A DNA stretch of 64,000 nt, taken from Sipunculus nudus. Taxonomy: Eukaryota; Annelida; Sipuncula; Golfingiida; Sipunculidae. The position numbers were made by a program, and so were the translations under genes. The notes under the pieces are model-generated. The model did not search any database and had not been told where the DNA came from. It worked only from the letters and a program-made list of their open reading frames with translations. This document shows positions 13,325 to 23,539 of this stretch, piece after piece. Every line of letters starts with the position of its first letter. Position 1 is the first letter of the stretch. The DNA lies in NCBI GenBank assembly GCA_026874595.1, contig CM049322.1, positions 58,373,886 to 58,437,885 on the forward strand. The letters are read 5' to 3'.

Positions 13325-15703
13325 TTATTTTATTTTTATCACTTGCTGAAATTCAATGAAAGAAAGCGTGTCCGAAGACAATTCGGAATCTTCCAAATCC
13401 AGCTGGACATACGTATGTTCATTTATGACTAAAATTAAGTCATTCTCCACAAAGGACATGTTATTGCCAGAAAGAACTAAATGTAAATGTTGTGGAAAAT
13501 GCTTTATAACGCCCAGCATAGCCTGTGCGCTTTTTTCATGATCAAACCTACATTCAGTCAGGTCAACATATTGGATATGATGTAAACTCAGCAGCACCTT
13601 ACCCAACTCAACCACTGCCTCATTTCCTATGCAATTTCCAGCAAATATGCAAGACTGTATTTCAGTTGTTAGTTTTAGGTTTGAAACCAAATTAGCCCAT
13701 TCTGTTTTGTCGTCACATCCACAAGATCTTAAATCAATATGAGTTATACATTTAAGATATTGCATTTGTGAAACAAATATCTTGATACCTGTGTTACCAA
13801 GACTATTCTCACCGACTTGTAAAATTTTCAATTCTGTAAGATTTATTAACTGTTCAACAAAATAGGTTCCGCCCCCTTTATGTTCTTCCAAAAAGTTCCC
13901 TATTCGAAGTTCATTTAGATTTGGAAGTCTCTCAGCTTTTGTGTCATTGATTAACGGTGCCAATATTCTCCCAGATATATCAAAAACCCTAAAACTCCAC
14001 AGTTTATGCAGCTGGTAGACGAGAGGCTGAACCTGTTAAACAGCCTGGTTGTCATTTGTATTTGGCAAACATAGCTTTCTCAAATTTGGCAAATACTGTA
14101 TAATGCCTACCAGCCATTTAATAAAATCATCCGATAATTCTGTCAGAGAAAAGTCTAGCGTGTTTAATGTTTTCATTGTGTGAAGGAATGTGCATATGGA
14201 TGGAATCTTCCTTGAAATGGGACCCAGAAAGTAGTTGAGACAAAAAGCGTTCAATCTGAATTTGCTGATTATTGCCGCAACAGACTTTGGAAGTTCTTTA
14301 AAATCATCCCAGATTGGGATGTCCTGCACATAGACAATTTTCAAAGATTCAAGTTTTATTGCCTCGAGATATGTTAAAACTCCGATTTCTTCAACTTGAC
14401 AGATTTCTAATATTAGTTCTTTCACTTTACTTGCATCCATGGATAAATATCTTTCTATGACCTTCAAGGACTGGGTGAAAGTTTTTTCTAAGTGGACAAC
14501 AGGGGGAAGTGTAAGTTTACTGGTGGGGTTTTCTGACAGAAAATCAAGTTGGAACTTTGTCGCAGCTTCTGCGTTGTTTTCAGGAGATTCCTCTATTATT
14601 TCTGAGATCATCATATATATGTTTATTCCTCCGAGGCCAGACACAAATCTACTTAACATAGCAGTGTCTTTGAGCGGCTGAGACTGGGCATAAAAACAGG
14701 TGAGCAAAGCGTTCCTTTCAGATGCTGAACAGTTAACAATGAAATATGAGGCAAAATATTCTTGAACCGTTTTGTGATAAAATGAAACATATTGCTCTCC
14801 TCTCAACACTTCGTCTTTGCAAAATATACCTAAATCCCAACCCGAACGGCCCAAAGTGTTTTCTACGATCTCGAGAGGGAACAGCAATTGCATTGTTTCT
14901 CCCAGCAGACCCTTTACGGCAATGTTCCCAACTTTCATCAACAGATCACTATACTTATTTGTAAGTTCTTTTCTGGGAGTATGTTTAACACTTGCATCTT
15001 TTCTTTCCTGTCTGGCGCATATGTAATCAACAAAATCCTGATAGAACCCTGTGACTGTGACTGATAGTGTCATCTCATCCTTCCACAGTACAACCATCAA
15101 CAAAAGTATGGCAGGATATTTGCTGAGAGTGACCAGATCTGAAGACGTTTCAATTTTTTTCTTTAAACTCCGTCTCAACTCTAAGTCATCATCGTAGAAT
15201 CTGTCAATGTATTCATGGACACCCTTTTCAGAGAAGCCTTTCAGTACAGCCTTTATGTAGTTCCCCTTTCTATTTTGCAGATATTGTCCAAAATCTACAG
15301 CTCTTGCAGTAATAAATACATTAGCTCTATCCACTTCGCCATTCGCTATTGCAGTGATGTTTTGTGATGACGATGTATTGAACTCATCGTATCCATCAAG
15401 TAAAAATAAAATACGGTCGAAATGTTTGTATACATATTTCTCTAACAGTTGTGCGGCTTTTCCCGTAAATTGTAGCTGATGCAAAGCAATCTGTACTGCT
15501 GATTTTTTATTATCCATAACGTGTCTTAGGGTAATGGGTAATAGGATATCAAATTGGTAGATTCCGGAGATAACAGTTTCTTGTATGTCTTGTTTTACAA
15601 AATTCACCCAATCATTAAGCATCTTTTTACACAAGGTGGTTTTACAAGTACCAGCGTCTCCAATAAGAATAACCCGAAATGGTTCATCACAACTGTGTTC
15701 TTC
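13325..15703 (-). CDS. NACHT-LRR exon (NLR 1), one internal stop
   Basis: One large exon opens after a TTCCAG acceptor at 15704 in phase 0. Visible in order: P-loop GDAGTCKTT (residues 15-23 of the exon; the usual Gly before Lys is Cys), Walker B LLDGYDE (about 101-107), sensor-like NVFITARA, the NACHT helical/winged-helix part ending in QEYFASYFIVN, then ribonuclease-inhibitor-type LRRs. Known: NACHT domains bind ATP and oligomerise in innate immune sensors; LRRs usually detect ligand or hold the protein off. The frame is open for 555 codons to an in-frame TAA at 14036-14038 (reads QAV-stop-QVQPL). It then continues in the same frame for 236 more codons of clear LRR text (LKILQVGENSLGNTGIKIF) to a stop at 13325-13327. 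The TAA is therefore a single nonsense codon, not an intron. A GTGATA donor near 13344 could splice to an unseen exon. Upstream partner: the exon at 15904-16127. Confidence 0.88.
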
Positions 15704-15903
15704 CTGGAAGATATTAAATTAGTTAATATTTTAATTTTTAAATAACTTAATCTGATAAACAAATAAAAACAGTTTCATTTAAAAAAATAAAAACAAAATT
15801 AACCAATTCGCTTACCTTTGCTATTCATTCTAATAACAAATACATACGCCACAATTTTGTATGCTACGTGAATTGATTAACTTCATATGTTCCCATGATT
15901 TAC

Positions 15904-16127
15904 CTAGCGAAAGAGAACATTATACGAGTCAACTTCGGTTTCCTTCTCCTTCATTATTTCTGTGACGACTTTCTGAGTTGACAGTTCAGTGTAAATATTA
16001 TCCAGGGATACTCTCGCCGTCTTGTCTGACCAGGACCACATTTCTATTTTACCATGCATTTGAGTGATCTTAGATATCAGTTCTCTCCGTAACTCCCAAA
16101 ATACTTTTGGGTCCTCTCGGTTTATAT
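15904..16127 (-). CDS. FISNA-like linker exon preceding NACHT
   Basis: The exon sits between a TTTTTAATTCAG acceptor and a GTAAAT donor and is 224 nt long. Only one frame is open. It enters in phase 1 and leaves in phase 0, matching the NACHT exon. It reads VFWELRRELISKITQM, then IEMWSWSD and SLDNIYTELSTQK, the layout of the short region ahead of NACHT in animal NLRs (helix, W-S/D motif, L-D-x-I-Y-T-E-L). The last codon (15904-15906) is TAG, directly at the donor; CAG, AAG or GAG at this place would restore both sense and a stronger donor. Because the entry phase is 1 with no start codon, upstream coding is required. The only coding sequence seen nearby is the CTLD-TM gene at 16.3-19.7 kb. 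Confidence 0.7.
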
Positions 16128-16328
16128 CTGAATTAAAAATTATAAGAAATAAAATAAAGAAATAAAAGTGATAAGAAATATCGGCACCTATTTATAAGTA
16201 TCTCTACTCCAACATATCTGAGACAAAATATATTTACAAGGGATTTCCAGGGATTCGATGCTATTATCTCGGTATTGTGACGGCTGTATCAAAGGTTTCG
16301 TCGTATCGCTAATCTCGTGTGATTTTCT

Positions 16329-19300
16329 TTAGGTTGCTTTTGTGATACCCGCTGTTTGTAGATTCTCTTCGTTGGTCTTACGTCTCTGAGGGTACATAAT
16401 TAGAACAGGTCACTCAGTCAACTTACTTATTCTGATATAAAATGTGGCAAAGTACAAAAGAATTATCACATACCTTTAGAAGCATCAGAAATACCACAAA
16501 GGTTCCTACTCCAATGATTGACGCTGTAATGGATATTCCAACTATTCCCTCCATGGGTATGCCAGATTCATTCGATGATTCTATGAAAGCAATCCGACGT
16601 TCAGATTGATATTATTGTCAATAAACCAGCTGTACGCCTCAATAACCGCTATATAGACACGTTTGAAACTTGATGTATCGTGTAATGCATCACGTTTTAG
16701 TTATCAATTTAGCCAATCTTACCATCGTTTTCTGATGGAGCTGTTGTGAGATTACTTGGAAAAGTAACACTCTGATGTTCATAATATATCGTTGTGGAAT
16801 CTGTGAAAATAAATATATTTTATAAAATATTTCTGGAAAATATATTTTTCTGGAAATACGGCATGTGAAAACTTATTTTAAAATATGACAAACCCGCATG
16901 CTTGCATATATAAGCATATTTATTCAGACATGAAGTCACTTTGATTTCGTATTCTTTGTTTTCCTGGTGGAGAATTGCACAGTTTCCTCGATTAGACGGT
17001 TCACCAACTCCCCACATACCAACTGGTATTACATCAGAACCTAAAATGACGTGCAACATGGATATCTAAAATGGTAGGAAGAAAAGAATCTTGGTTCAAT
17101 GTTTGATGGGTAAGAACAATTGTTTCGGACTATATACTATGTTTCGTAATATGTTTGTTTTTAGGATATAAGTACCTCTAAACCCCCACATCTCCCGTCT
17201 GAGACCAATCCAAAATGAGTTACAGGTTGATGACGGTGCTCCTATATTCAGGGGATCACCATATCCTTTAATAACAGCCAAGTCACCACGATGTGAAAGG
17301 CAGTCTGCACGAGCATTATACCAATTTTTCTTCTCACAAAATGATAAGAAACATTGTCCAGACACTTTCTTGCAGATCTTTCCATAGCTCCCTAGGGAGG
17401 CACATGATTCGCAGACTGCAATATGAAAGTATCCATTAAAGGATATTAACCAGTACTATAAGAGATGCGGTTATTACAAATGTAAGTATACATTTTGAAA
17501 TTGCTCAGGAACAAAAACGTAGCCCCGTCTTATGACTCTATTCTAATAAATCATATCCAAAAATTACCTTTCAGTTGACATATATAGCCATGGCTTACAG
17601 TTGAACATTCCGTGGAGGTTATCTTAGCATCAGTTTGATTAACATATGCACAATTACCTTTCCCAGGTAAGGACAATGATCCTGCAATTAAAAGTGACAA
17701 AATAATGACATGTAAGTCATCTGAGCTATAGCTATAGCGACCAAATCTCCTTGAGACCTGAATTTAGCTTATGTTGACCTATATTTTGCTAGCTACGTGC
17801 AGGAAACGTGTTTTGGCACTCAGACAGTAAAACGGGACACAAATTGTATTCAACGGCGTAGAACCTTTTCACGTGACATATTGAGAGGTACAGAGCAAAT
17901 GACTTCGGAAACCTGAAATTTAGCTACGGTGGCCAATATGTATAGTGAGCTACAGGCCAAAATTATGATTTTGGCACCCTGTATGTCAGATGGGTAAAAT
18001 CTATATCCATTAGGCCCTGAATCTTCTAACGCAACATCCAGGGATTTTTTAGGCAAATATCCATGTTAACTTGAAACTAGGTCATGGTGCTACATGCTGA
18101 AAAAAAAAATTGTGAGCTTCCAAACAAGGGATCACAAATTGTATTCATAAGGAACTGGCATTTTTTTTAATGAAATTAGATGACTGTGACCTATATTATG
18201 CGAGCTGATGGGAGAAAAACATGAGTTGAGCCCCCTGTATGTCAGTTTGGTACAAACTGCATCCGTTCCACTAAGAACTCACTGAAGCAACATCCATGGA
18301 GTTTCTGCTAAAATATCTTTAGAAACCTAAAACTTGGTCATGGCGACCTATATTCTGCAAGATATTGGCCATATAGTAATTTTGAACAGACGGACAGGGC
18401 ACAAATTTTATAAATAAGCCCTGAAATTTTCTACAACGAAATATAGGGAGGTCCTTAACACATCTCCCTGGAAACCGGACATTATGCCCTATTTTCTGCG
18501 AGTTTCTAGCAAAATATGCCTCTGAACACCTAAACAATCAGACAGGGTACATACCTAGAGCCTCGTAATGTAACCTTCATGATTATCCTCCAAGCTTCCT
18601 TTAAATCTTATAACTAGGCCAATGTGACCAATTTTCTTTGTGCTTTCGAAAACAACATTATTTCTTCACTGTGAATGTAAGTTAGGCAAATTTGTAGCAG
18701 TTGAGCCTAAACACGTTTCTTTAAATCCAGGGAGGTCCTAGTAAAATAATCTTGGAAACTCTAAATAAGGTCACTGATACCTATACTCTGTCAGCCATGG
18801 AAAAGAACATGATATGGGCACCCTGTAAGTCAGACGGACAAATATCATAGTATTTTGACGTAGAAACTTCCTGGTATCAGGAGAGCTCCTAGTACAATTT
18901 CTTAGAAAAACTAAATGAGGTTCATATAACTTACGTTTTAGGATTATTGGCACAAAGTATATTTTGGGACAGTATTGAAGTCATTCTACCCATACGTGTT
19001 CGTTATTTATAATATTTGTCACCATATCATAACATCACTACTGGTAATGAATACATGCATCGCCGGTATGTCAGTTGAGTGGCATGGTCCATGGGTCACT
19101 CCTTAAAATGATTGAAATAAAACTTTACTCCACGAATACTGAAGAAATGCCAGTCTTTATGCAAATTTGTTTACCTTTGACAGATTCTATCCATTGAAAG
19201 CCATTGTATGTTAGTCTTTGAAATCCAAGCCAAACAGTTTGATACCGCTTATTCTCCATATCTTTCATTAGCATAAGGAAGGACTTCTTGTCACGTATTG

Positions 19301-19708
19301 TTGGGAGGCCAGGTTCATTTTTCAAACTTGAGACGCAACATTCAACGGCTTCGTCCCATGTTGTTTCTACTCCACAAGGATTACTGTTTTTCACAGCGCA
19401 TACTTAAATATAAAATATGTTAAGCAGCAACACTAAAGATGTAACATTAATTTTGCTTTAAATTATATGTTTTCTTAAAGTTAGGTTATCAGTAAATAAA
19501 ATGGTTATTTATTTACTGTTTTTTAGAAAGTTATAAGTAAATTAAATGGATACTTCATTTATATATTATTTGCCTTCTTAAATACGTAATGCAATCAATA
19601 CGTTATTTTTCTAAATGTCTTTAAATCTATGTCATCAGAATAAGGAATTAATGCCATACCTAGGTATATTTTGAAAATCAAAAGTAGGAATACATGAAGA
19701 CTCTGCAT
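16329..19708 (-). CDS. type I membrane receptor with two CTLDs
   Basis: Eight exons were deduced by hand: 19708-19660 signal peptide (MQSLHVFLLLIFKIYLG), 19402-19175 and 17681-17568 CTLD 1, 17415-17176 and 17040-16894 CTLD 2, 16800-16723 Thr/Ser-rich stalk with an NLT glycosylation site, 16580-16474 transmembrane helix (GIVGISITASIIGVGTFVVF), 16385-16329 basic tail RRKTNEENLQTAGITKAT and stop. Together they make exactly 1020 nt (339 aa). All introns before the membrane exon are phase 1. CTLD 2 shows NWYNARADC, FWIGLRRE.W, a GEPSNRGNC loop and YICK. EPS replaces EPN and WND is absent, so classical Ca/mannose binding is doubtful. Likely role: cell-surface recognition, probably immune. An inner donor G|GTATCA at 16349 would let the tail exon splice in phase 1 to the exon at 16127 instead of stopping. 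Confidence 0.85.
16474..16580 (-). CDS. transmembrane exon of the CTLD receptor
   Basis: A 107-nt exon enters in phase 1 after TTTCATAG and leaves in phase 0 at AAG|GTATGT. It encodes a short acidic/polar lead, then about 23 hydrophobic residues and MLLK. The following exon starts RRK, a stop-transfer charge cluster, so the N-terminal CTLDs are extracellular. This exon decides the topology of the whole locus. Confidence 0.82.
17745..18960. repeat. diverged intronic tandem repeat, period about 145 bp
   Basis: The intron inside CTLD 1 (between 17681 and 19175) holds roughly eight diverged units. Each has an element like GGCACCCTGTATGTCAGA, then acaaat...ccctgaa, an ACATCCAGGGA stretch, and ctaggtcatggtgac. 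Marker positions fall at about 17811, 17971, 18110, 18223, 18375, 18521, 18661 and 18808. Short open frames within it are not coding. Confidence 0.7.
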
Positions 19709-19921
19709 TATTGTCGAGAAATAAACCTGAAAGATAGTAATATTTAATATTTTCTTGGAAGTTATATGTATATATAGCATAAATTGTATGATTGATGAAA
19801 CCTGATATAGTTATAAATGCTTATACATACAAGTCTTTGTGTAAAGGACGTTCCAGCCGAGCGTTTGGACTGTGTTTACGAGAAAGAAAGTGAAAAATGG
19901 AGACTCTAGATTACGAACGCT

Positions 19922-20250
19922 TACAGGGCCGACAGGCCTTGTTTTCTCAAACAATATAAAGGTTATCTTATTTGAAAAGTTTCGGAGGCAATAACTTCTT
20001 TGCATGAGAGCACTGAAAAGGGATTTTGGAGAGGTTACTTGTATACATCAGGATTACAAACAACTAATATCATGTGAGCACGGCCTTGTATAAATTGCAC
20101 CACATATTACTCGTATGAATAAAGTGGCATGTCCTACTTTGCGACCGACCGCGCAATATATCTATTTTGAAGATAGGCATGTGTCATTGTATCCTGACTT
20201 CACTGCCAGATATTTATCATGCTAAATATACAATGATCAAAATAAAAAGA
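19922..20250. repeat. 329-bp tandem duplication, copy 1
   Basis: Begins TACAGGGCCGACAGG and is followed head to tail by a second copy. By eye the copies are identical. The block starts about 210 bp upstream of the start codon of the minus-strand CTLD receptor, so it occupies the likely promoter or 5' region. Confidence 0.95.
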
Positions 20251-20579
20251 TACAGGGCCGACAGGCCTTGTTTTCTCAAACAATATAAAGGTTATCTTAT
20301 TTGAAAAGTTTCGGAGGCAATAACTTCTTTGCATGAGAGCACTGAAAAGGGATTTTGGAGAGGTTACTTGTATACATCAGGATTACAAACAACTAATATC
20401 ATGTGAGCACGGCCTTGTATAAATTGCACCACATATTACTCGTATGAATAAAGTGGCATGTCCTACTTTGCGACCGACCGCGCAATATATCTATTTTGAA
20501 GATAGGCATGTGTCATTGTATCCTGACTTCACTGCCAGATATTTATCATGCTAAATATACAATGATCAAAATAAAAAGA
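20251..20579. repeat. 329-bp tandem duplication, copy 2
   Basis: Second unit of the exact duplication, ending in AATGATCAAAATAAAAAGA as the first does. Identity without any visible mismatch points to a very recent event or to an assembly artefact. Confidence 0.95.
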
Positions 20580-20934
20580 TATTAAGAGGGGCGTATATAG
20601 TATCGGGGCATTAAACAAGTGATTGTATAAGCAAGTGCCAAGTCACAGGTAGCACAATATTGACACTCCGCGTGGGTCTCTATAAATAAATGGTCATTGT
20701 ACCGAGATAAAACATACCGTGAAAGGTTTAAAGAGTCTTACGTGACAACAGTCATGTGTTTTATAGGACACGGTGTTGTTTGTTTGTGGTACACCATGTT
20801 TCAATGACAATGAGGTCGGTCACGTCCTTTGAAATTCTTCCCATAGCTCATTGTTCTCATGTAACATTTATAACTCGCGTATCTGAAAATCATATGTTGG
20901 AATCACTCGATCTCTTTCTCCTTGACTGTCTGTG

Positions 20935-20938
<4 letters not shown>

Positions 20939-21004
<66 letters not shown>
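20939..21004. repeat. (CTGT)n/(CT)n microsatellite
   Basis: A run of CTGT units passes into CT dinucleotides. It produces long artificial open frames that should not be read as genes. Confidence 0.95.
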
Positions 21005-21008
<4 letters not shown>

Positions 21009-21347
21009 GCAGTTTTGTGTCAGCTCTATGAAAAACTTTAGTTTAGCATTTTACATAATTTTACACATTTCTGTTTGGGTAAATAACAGCATGATAAGCT
21101 GTTGTTCACATGATAAAATGCTAAAAAATTAACAGGTAGAACTTACATAGGAAATGTTGCTGAAAGCTCGGACATTTATAACACATTTAACGACATCTCG
21201 TGATCAACAGTTGAACTACTTGCACAGGAGGAATAAAAACAAAAAGTACCCTGTACCTTGACCTTGCAGACTGAACACACTTTAACCAGTCCAGCGACCG
21301 CAACCTTTTCTATTTGTTTCAGGCTCCTTTTTTCAGCCTCGACGCCT

Positions 21348-21369
21348 CCCCCCCCCCCCCCCCCCCCCC
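21348..21369. repeat. poly-C run
   Basis: About 22 C residues, followed by GCCCCCGAG. One of several long C/G homopolymers in this part of the window. Confidence 0.95.
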
Positions 21370-21524
21370 GCCCCCGAGAATCCGATCGAGTCCAAGTTAT
21401 AAATCATTGGTCAAATGTGTATCAAACTCATAGTCTAATATATGAATCTCTCAAAATCAGCATTTAATTTCGCAAAATCCGATGCATTTTGTTCACATTT
21501 AAGTCCACAAATGCACATCCCTAC

Positions 21525-21670
21525 TAGACGTGTTCAGGTCGAACTTCTTTGATTAGTTTTAAGTATCTTTGTATGGGTTTTTGTCAACATTAACAATCTA
21601 ACGGACTCAGAGTGATACTTTCCAGTGACTTGACACAAATAAAAACTTAATGTAGAAGTCCGAGGTCCGA
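21525..21670. repeat. dispersed repeat, copy 1 (also at 28470-28680)
   Basis: Shares TTTTAAGTAT, AACAATCTAACGGACT and GACTTGACACAAATAA blocks in the same order with 28470-28680. Both copies sit within a few hundred bases of a long poly-C run. Family unknown. Confidence 0.65.
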
Positions 21671-21795
21671 AGTCCAAAAATATACAAACTGAATAATAAC
21701 TGATTGCCCATGTACAGAAGTATCTTCTTCATTCTGATGAAGATGAAATTTTTTCCTTCTAATATTTGAAATCGTTATAAACATACATATAGATA

Positions 21796-22236
21796 TGGTT
21801 ACGGGGTGACATAAAAGCGGACCCAACTGTCTCGCTAGTGTAGTAGTGAAGCTTGCTTTTCTAGCGAAGCGGTTTGTACGCCGGACTTGTACGCCACCGA
21901 CCTTGGTTCGACTCCCGGATCAGTACAGGATTTTCCCCTCATTTATTTGTCTTCGTAACAAAACGGGGGCTCGTCCAAGGTGACGGTTAAACTTTGTGGA
22001 CCAGGGAATAAGCTCACCAAAGTGTGACTCCTGGGAAAATTAGTCTTGTTCTAATAGCAGAACGCTCTTAAGAGGGGGTGTGTTACGGGGTGCACAAAAA
22101 GCGGATCGAACTGTCTCCCTAGTGAAGCTTGCTTTTCTAGCGAAGCGGTTGGACGCCGGACTTGTGCGCCACCGACCTTGGGTTCGACTCCCGGATCGGC
22201 CCATGATTTTCCCCACATATAATTGTCTTCGTAACA
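21796..22236 (+). mobile_element. miniature LTR retrotransposon (TRIM) with Pol III-like boxes in LTRs
   Basis: Two similar direct repeats, 21796-21960 and 22081-22236, begin TG(G)TTACGGGGTG and end CGTAACA. After the first comes GGGGGCTCGTCC (21965 on), a 12-base match to the 18-nt primer-binding site complementary to the 3' end of tRNA-Pro as used by gammaretroviruses. Before the second comes the purine-rich tract AGAGGGGGTG. The internal part is only about 120 bp with no coding capacity. This is the layout of a terminal-repeat retrotransposon in miniature. Each LTR also contains TAGCGAAGCGG and, about 30 bp on, GGTTCGACTCC, which fit Pol III A-box and B-box consensus. No clean target-site duplication was seen (agata and gtata flank it). 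A diverged lone copy lies at 53919-54074. Confidence 0.65.
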
Positions 22237-22349
22237 GTATATGATGCGAGGAAGCTAAATTAAGTTTATCCATTGATGGAGCCTCATTCCTTTCATATAT
22301 TTCTTATTTTTGTATCTCCATAGTTCTATATTTAATCATAATATTCAAG

Positions 22350-23530
22350 CATATAACTATATATATTTATTTATTTATTTATTACGACATCTTTCAAGGT
22401 AGCCTTGATCAGAATAAAATTCTGTTTACAGAGGGGCCCTGTAATACATAGATACATCACAATAAAATACAATATTCAATAAGACCATAAACTAAAATTA
22501 CATCATACAGTCACAGAATTTTAAGCGAAAACGCGGTGACGTAAAGCTTAAGTTAAAGTACAAATATATGTGGTCAAATTTCGTTATGAAAAGTATGCAA
22601 CAGAGTTGCTAAATACATTAAACGAAGTTAAAATACAAAAAAAAGCACAATTGTGTACAATATAAATGAAATGCATATATAGAAGTCTACATAAGATGCG
22701 CATAAGTACGGTAATGAAAAATTAGATGACGCTCAAATATTAGTATTAATCAGCTGTATACAAGTGGAAAATGAAAGGTAATTATTCTAAATCTTTGTAT
22801 TATATGCAGGAAATATGTGCGCGCTAGCCTTTTAAAGCTCTTTAGATTGTTGGCATTTTATAGTTTTGTCGGAAGGCTATTCCATAGAACACTGCCTGCA
22901 TAAAAAAAAAGAGATTTTAGGATTTCTGTGCGCGGTTTTGGAGGATTAACATGCGAATTTACTGATAAACGGGTGTTATACTGATGAACATCATGGGTAA
23001 AAGTAAAGTTCTAAATAAGATAAGAAGCGGCGGGTCCACTGATACATTTATAAGTCAATATCGATAAAAGATACATGTATCGTTGCTCTATGTTCATCCA
23101 TCCATTGTCATGGATAATTGCCAAGCTGCTGTGCGAGTGATCATAAATGCCTGAGATAATTCTGGCTGCTCGGCCCTGAAGCCGCTGAATTGGAAGACGA
23201 AATGTACGAGCACAATTTCCCCAAACAGTAAGGCCATAGTCAATATTTGGTTGAATGAACGCGTGATAATATGTATTCAAATATTTTTTAAGGGAGAAAT
23301 TTTCTAATTCAATGCAGTAGTCCTATCTTCGAGCATAATTTCTTTATTACTACTTTTGTCTGATTCTTCCAGGAAAGATGCTATCAGTTTCAATGCCCAA
23401 ATGGCGAACATCATCAACATTCACTATATAACAATTTCCTACACGAATTGATAGGTGAGGCCTACGTTGTTTTGAGTTTATTAAGAGAAGCTGATTTTTG
23501 TGGCATTTATTGAAAGCTTATTATTACGCA
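22350..23530 (-). pseudogene. 3' end of a non-LTR retrotransposon (LINE)
   Basis: On the minus strand the C-terminal reverse-transcriptase region is readable across frame breaks: NKLSINATKISFLL near 23520, HLGIETDSIFPGRIRQK, then IQPNIDYGLTVWGNC and IQRLQGRAARIISG at 23150-23260, and PKPRTEILKSLFFYAGS with LWNSLPTKL near 22880. These are the usual thumb and post-thumb landmarks of Jockey/CR1/RTE-like elements. The 3' UTR ends in a (TTTA)n-type tail at 22366-22383 (plus strand). Several stops and shifts make it inactive, and the 5' end is lost. Confidence 0.8.
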
Positions 23531-23539
23531 CCCGGAAGC

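Noticed and set aside
21865-21925. A tRNA gene
   Set aside because: The A-box-like and B-box-like words are right, but no acceptor stem pairs and the sequence is inside a repeated LTR. Treated as part of the TRIM.
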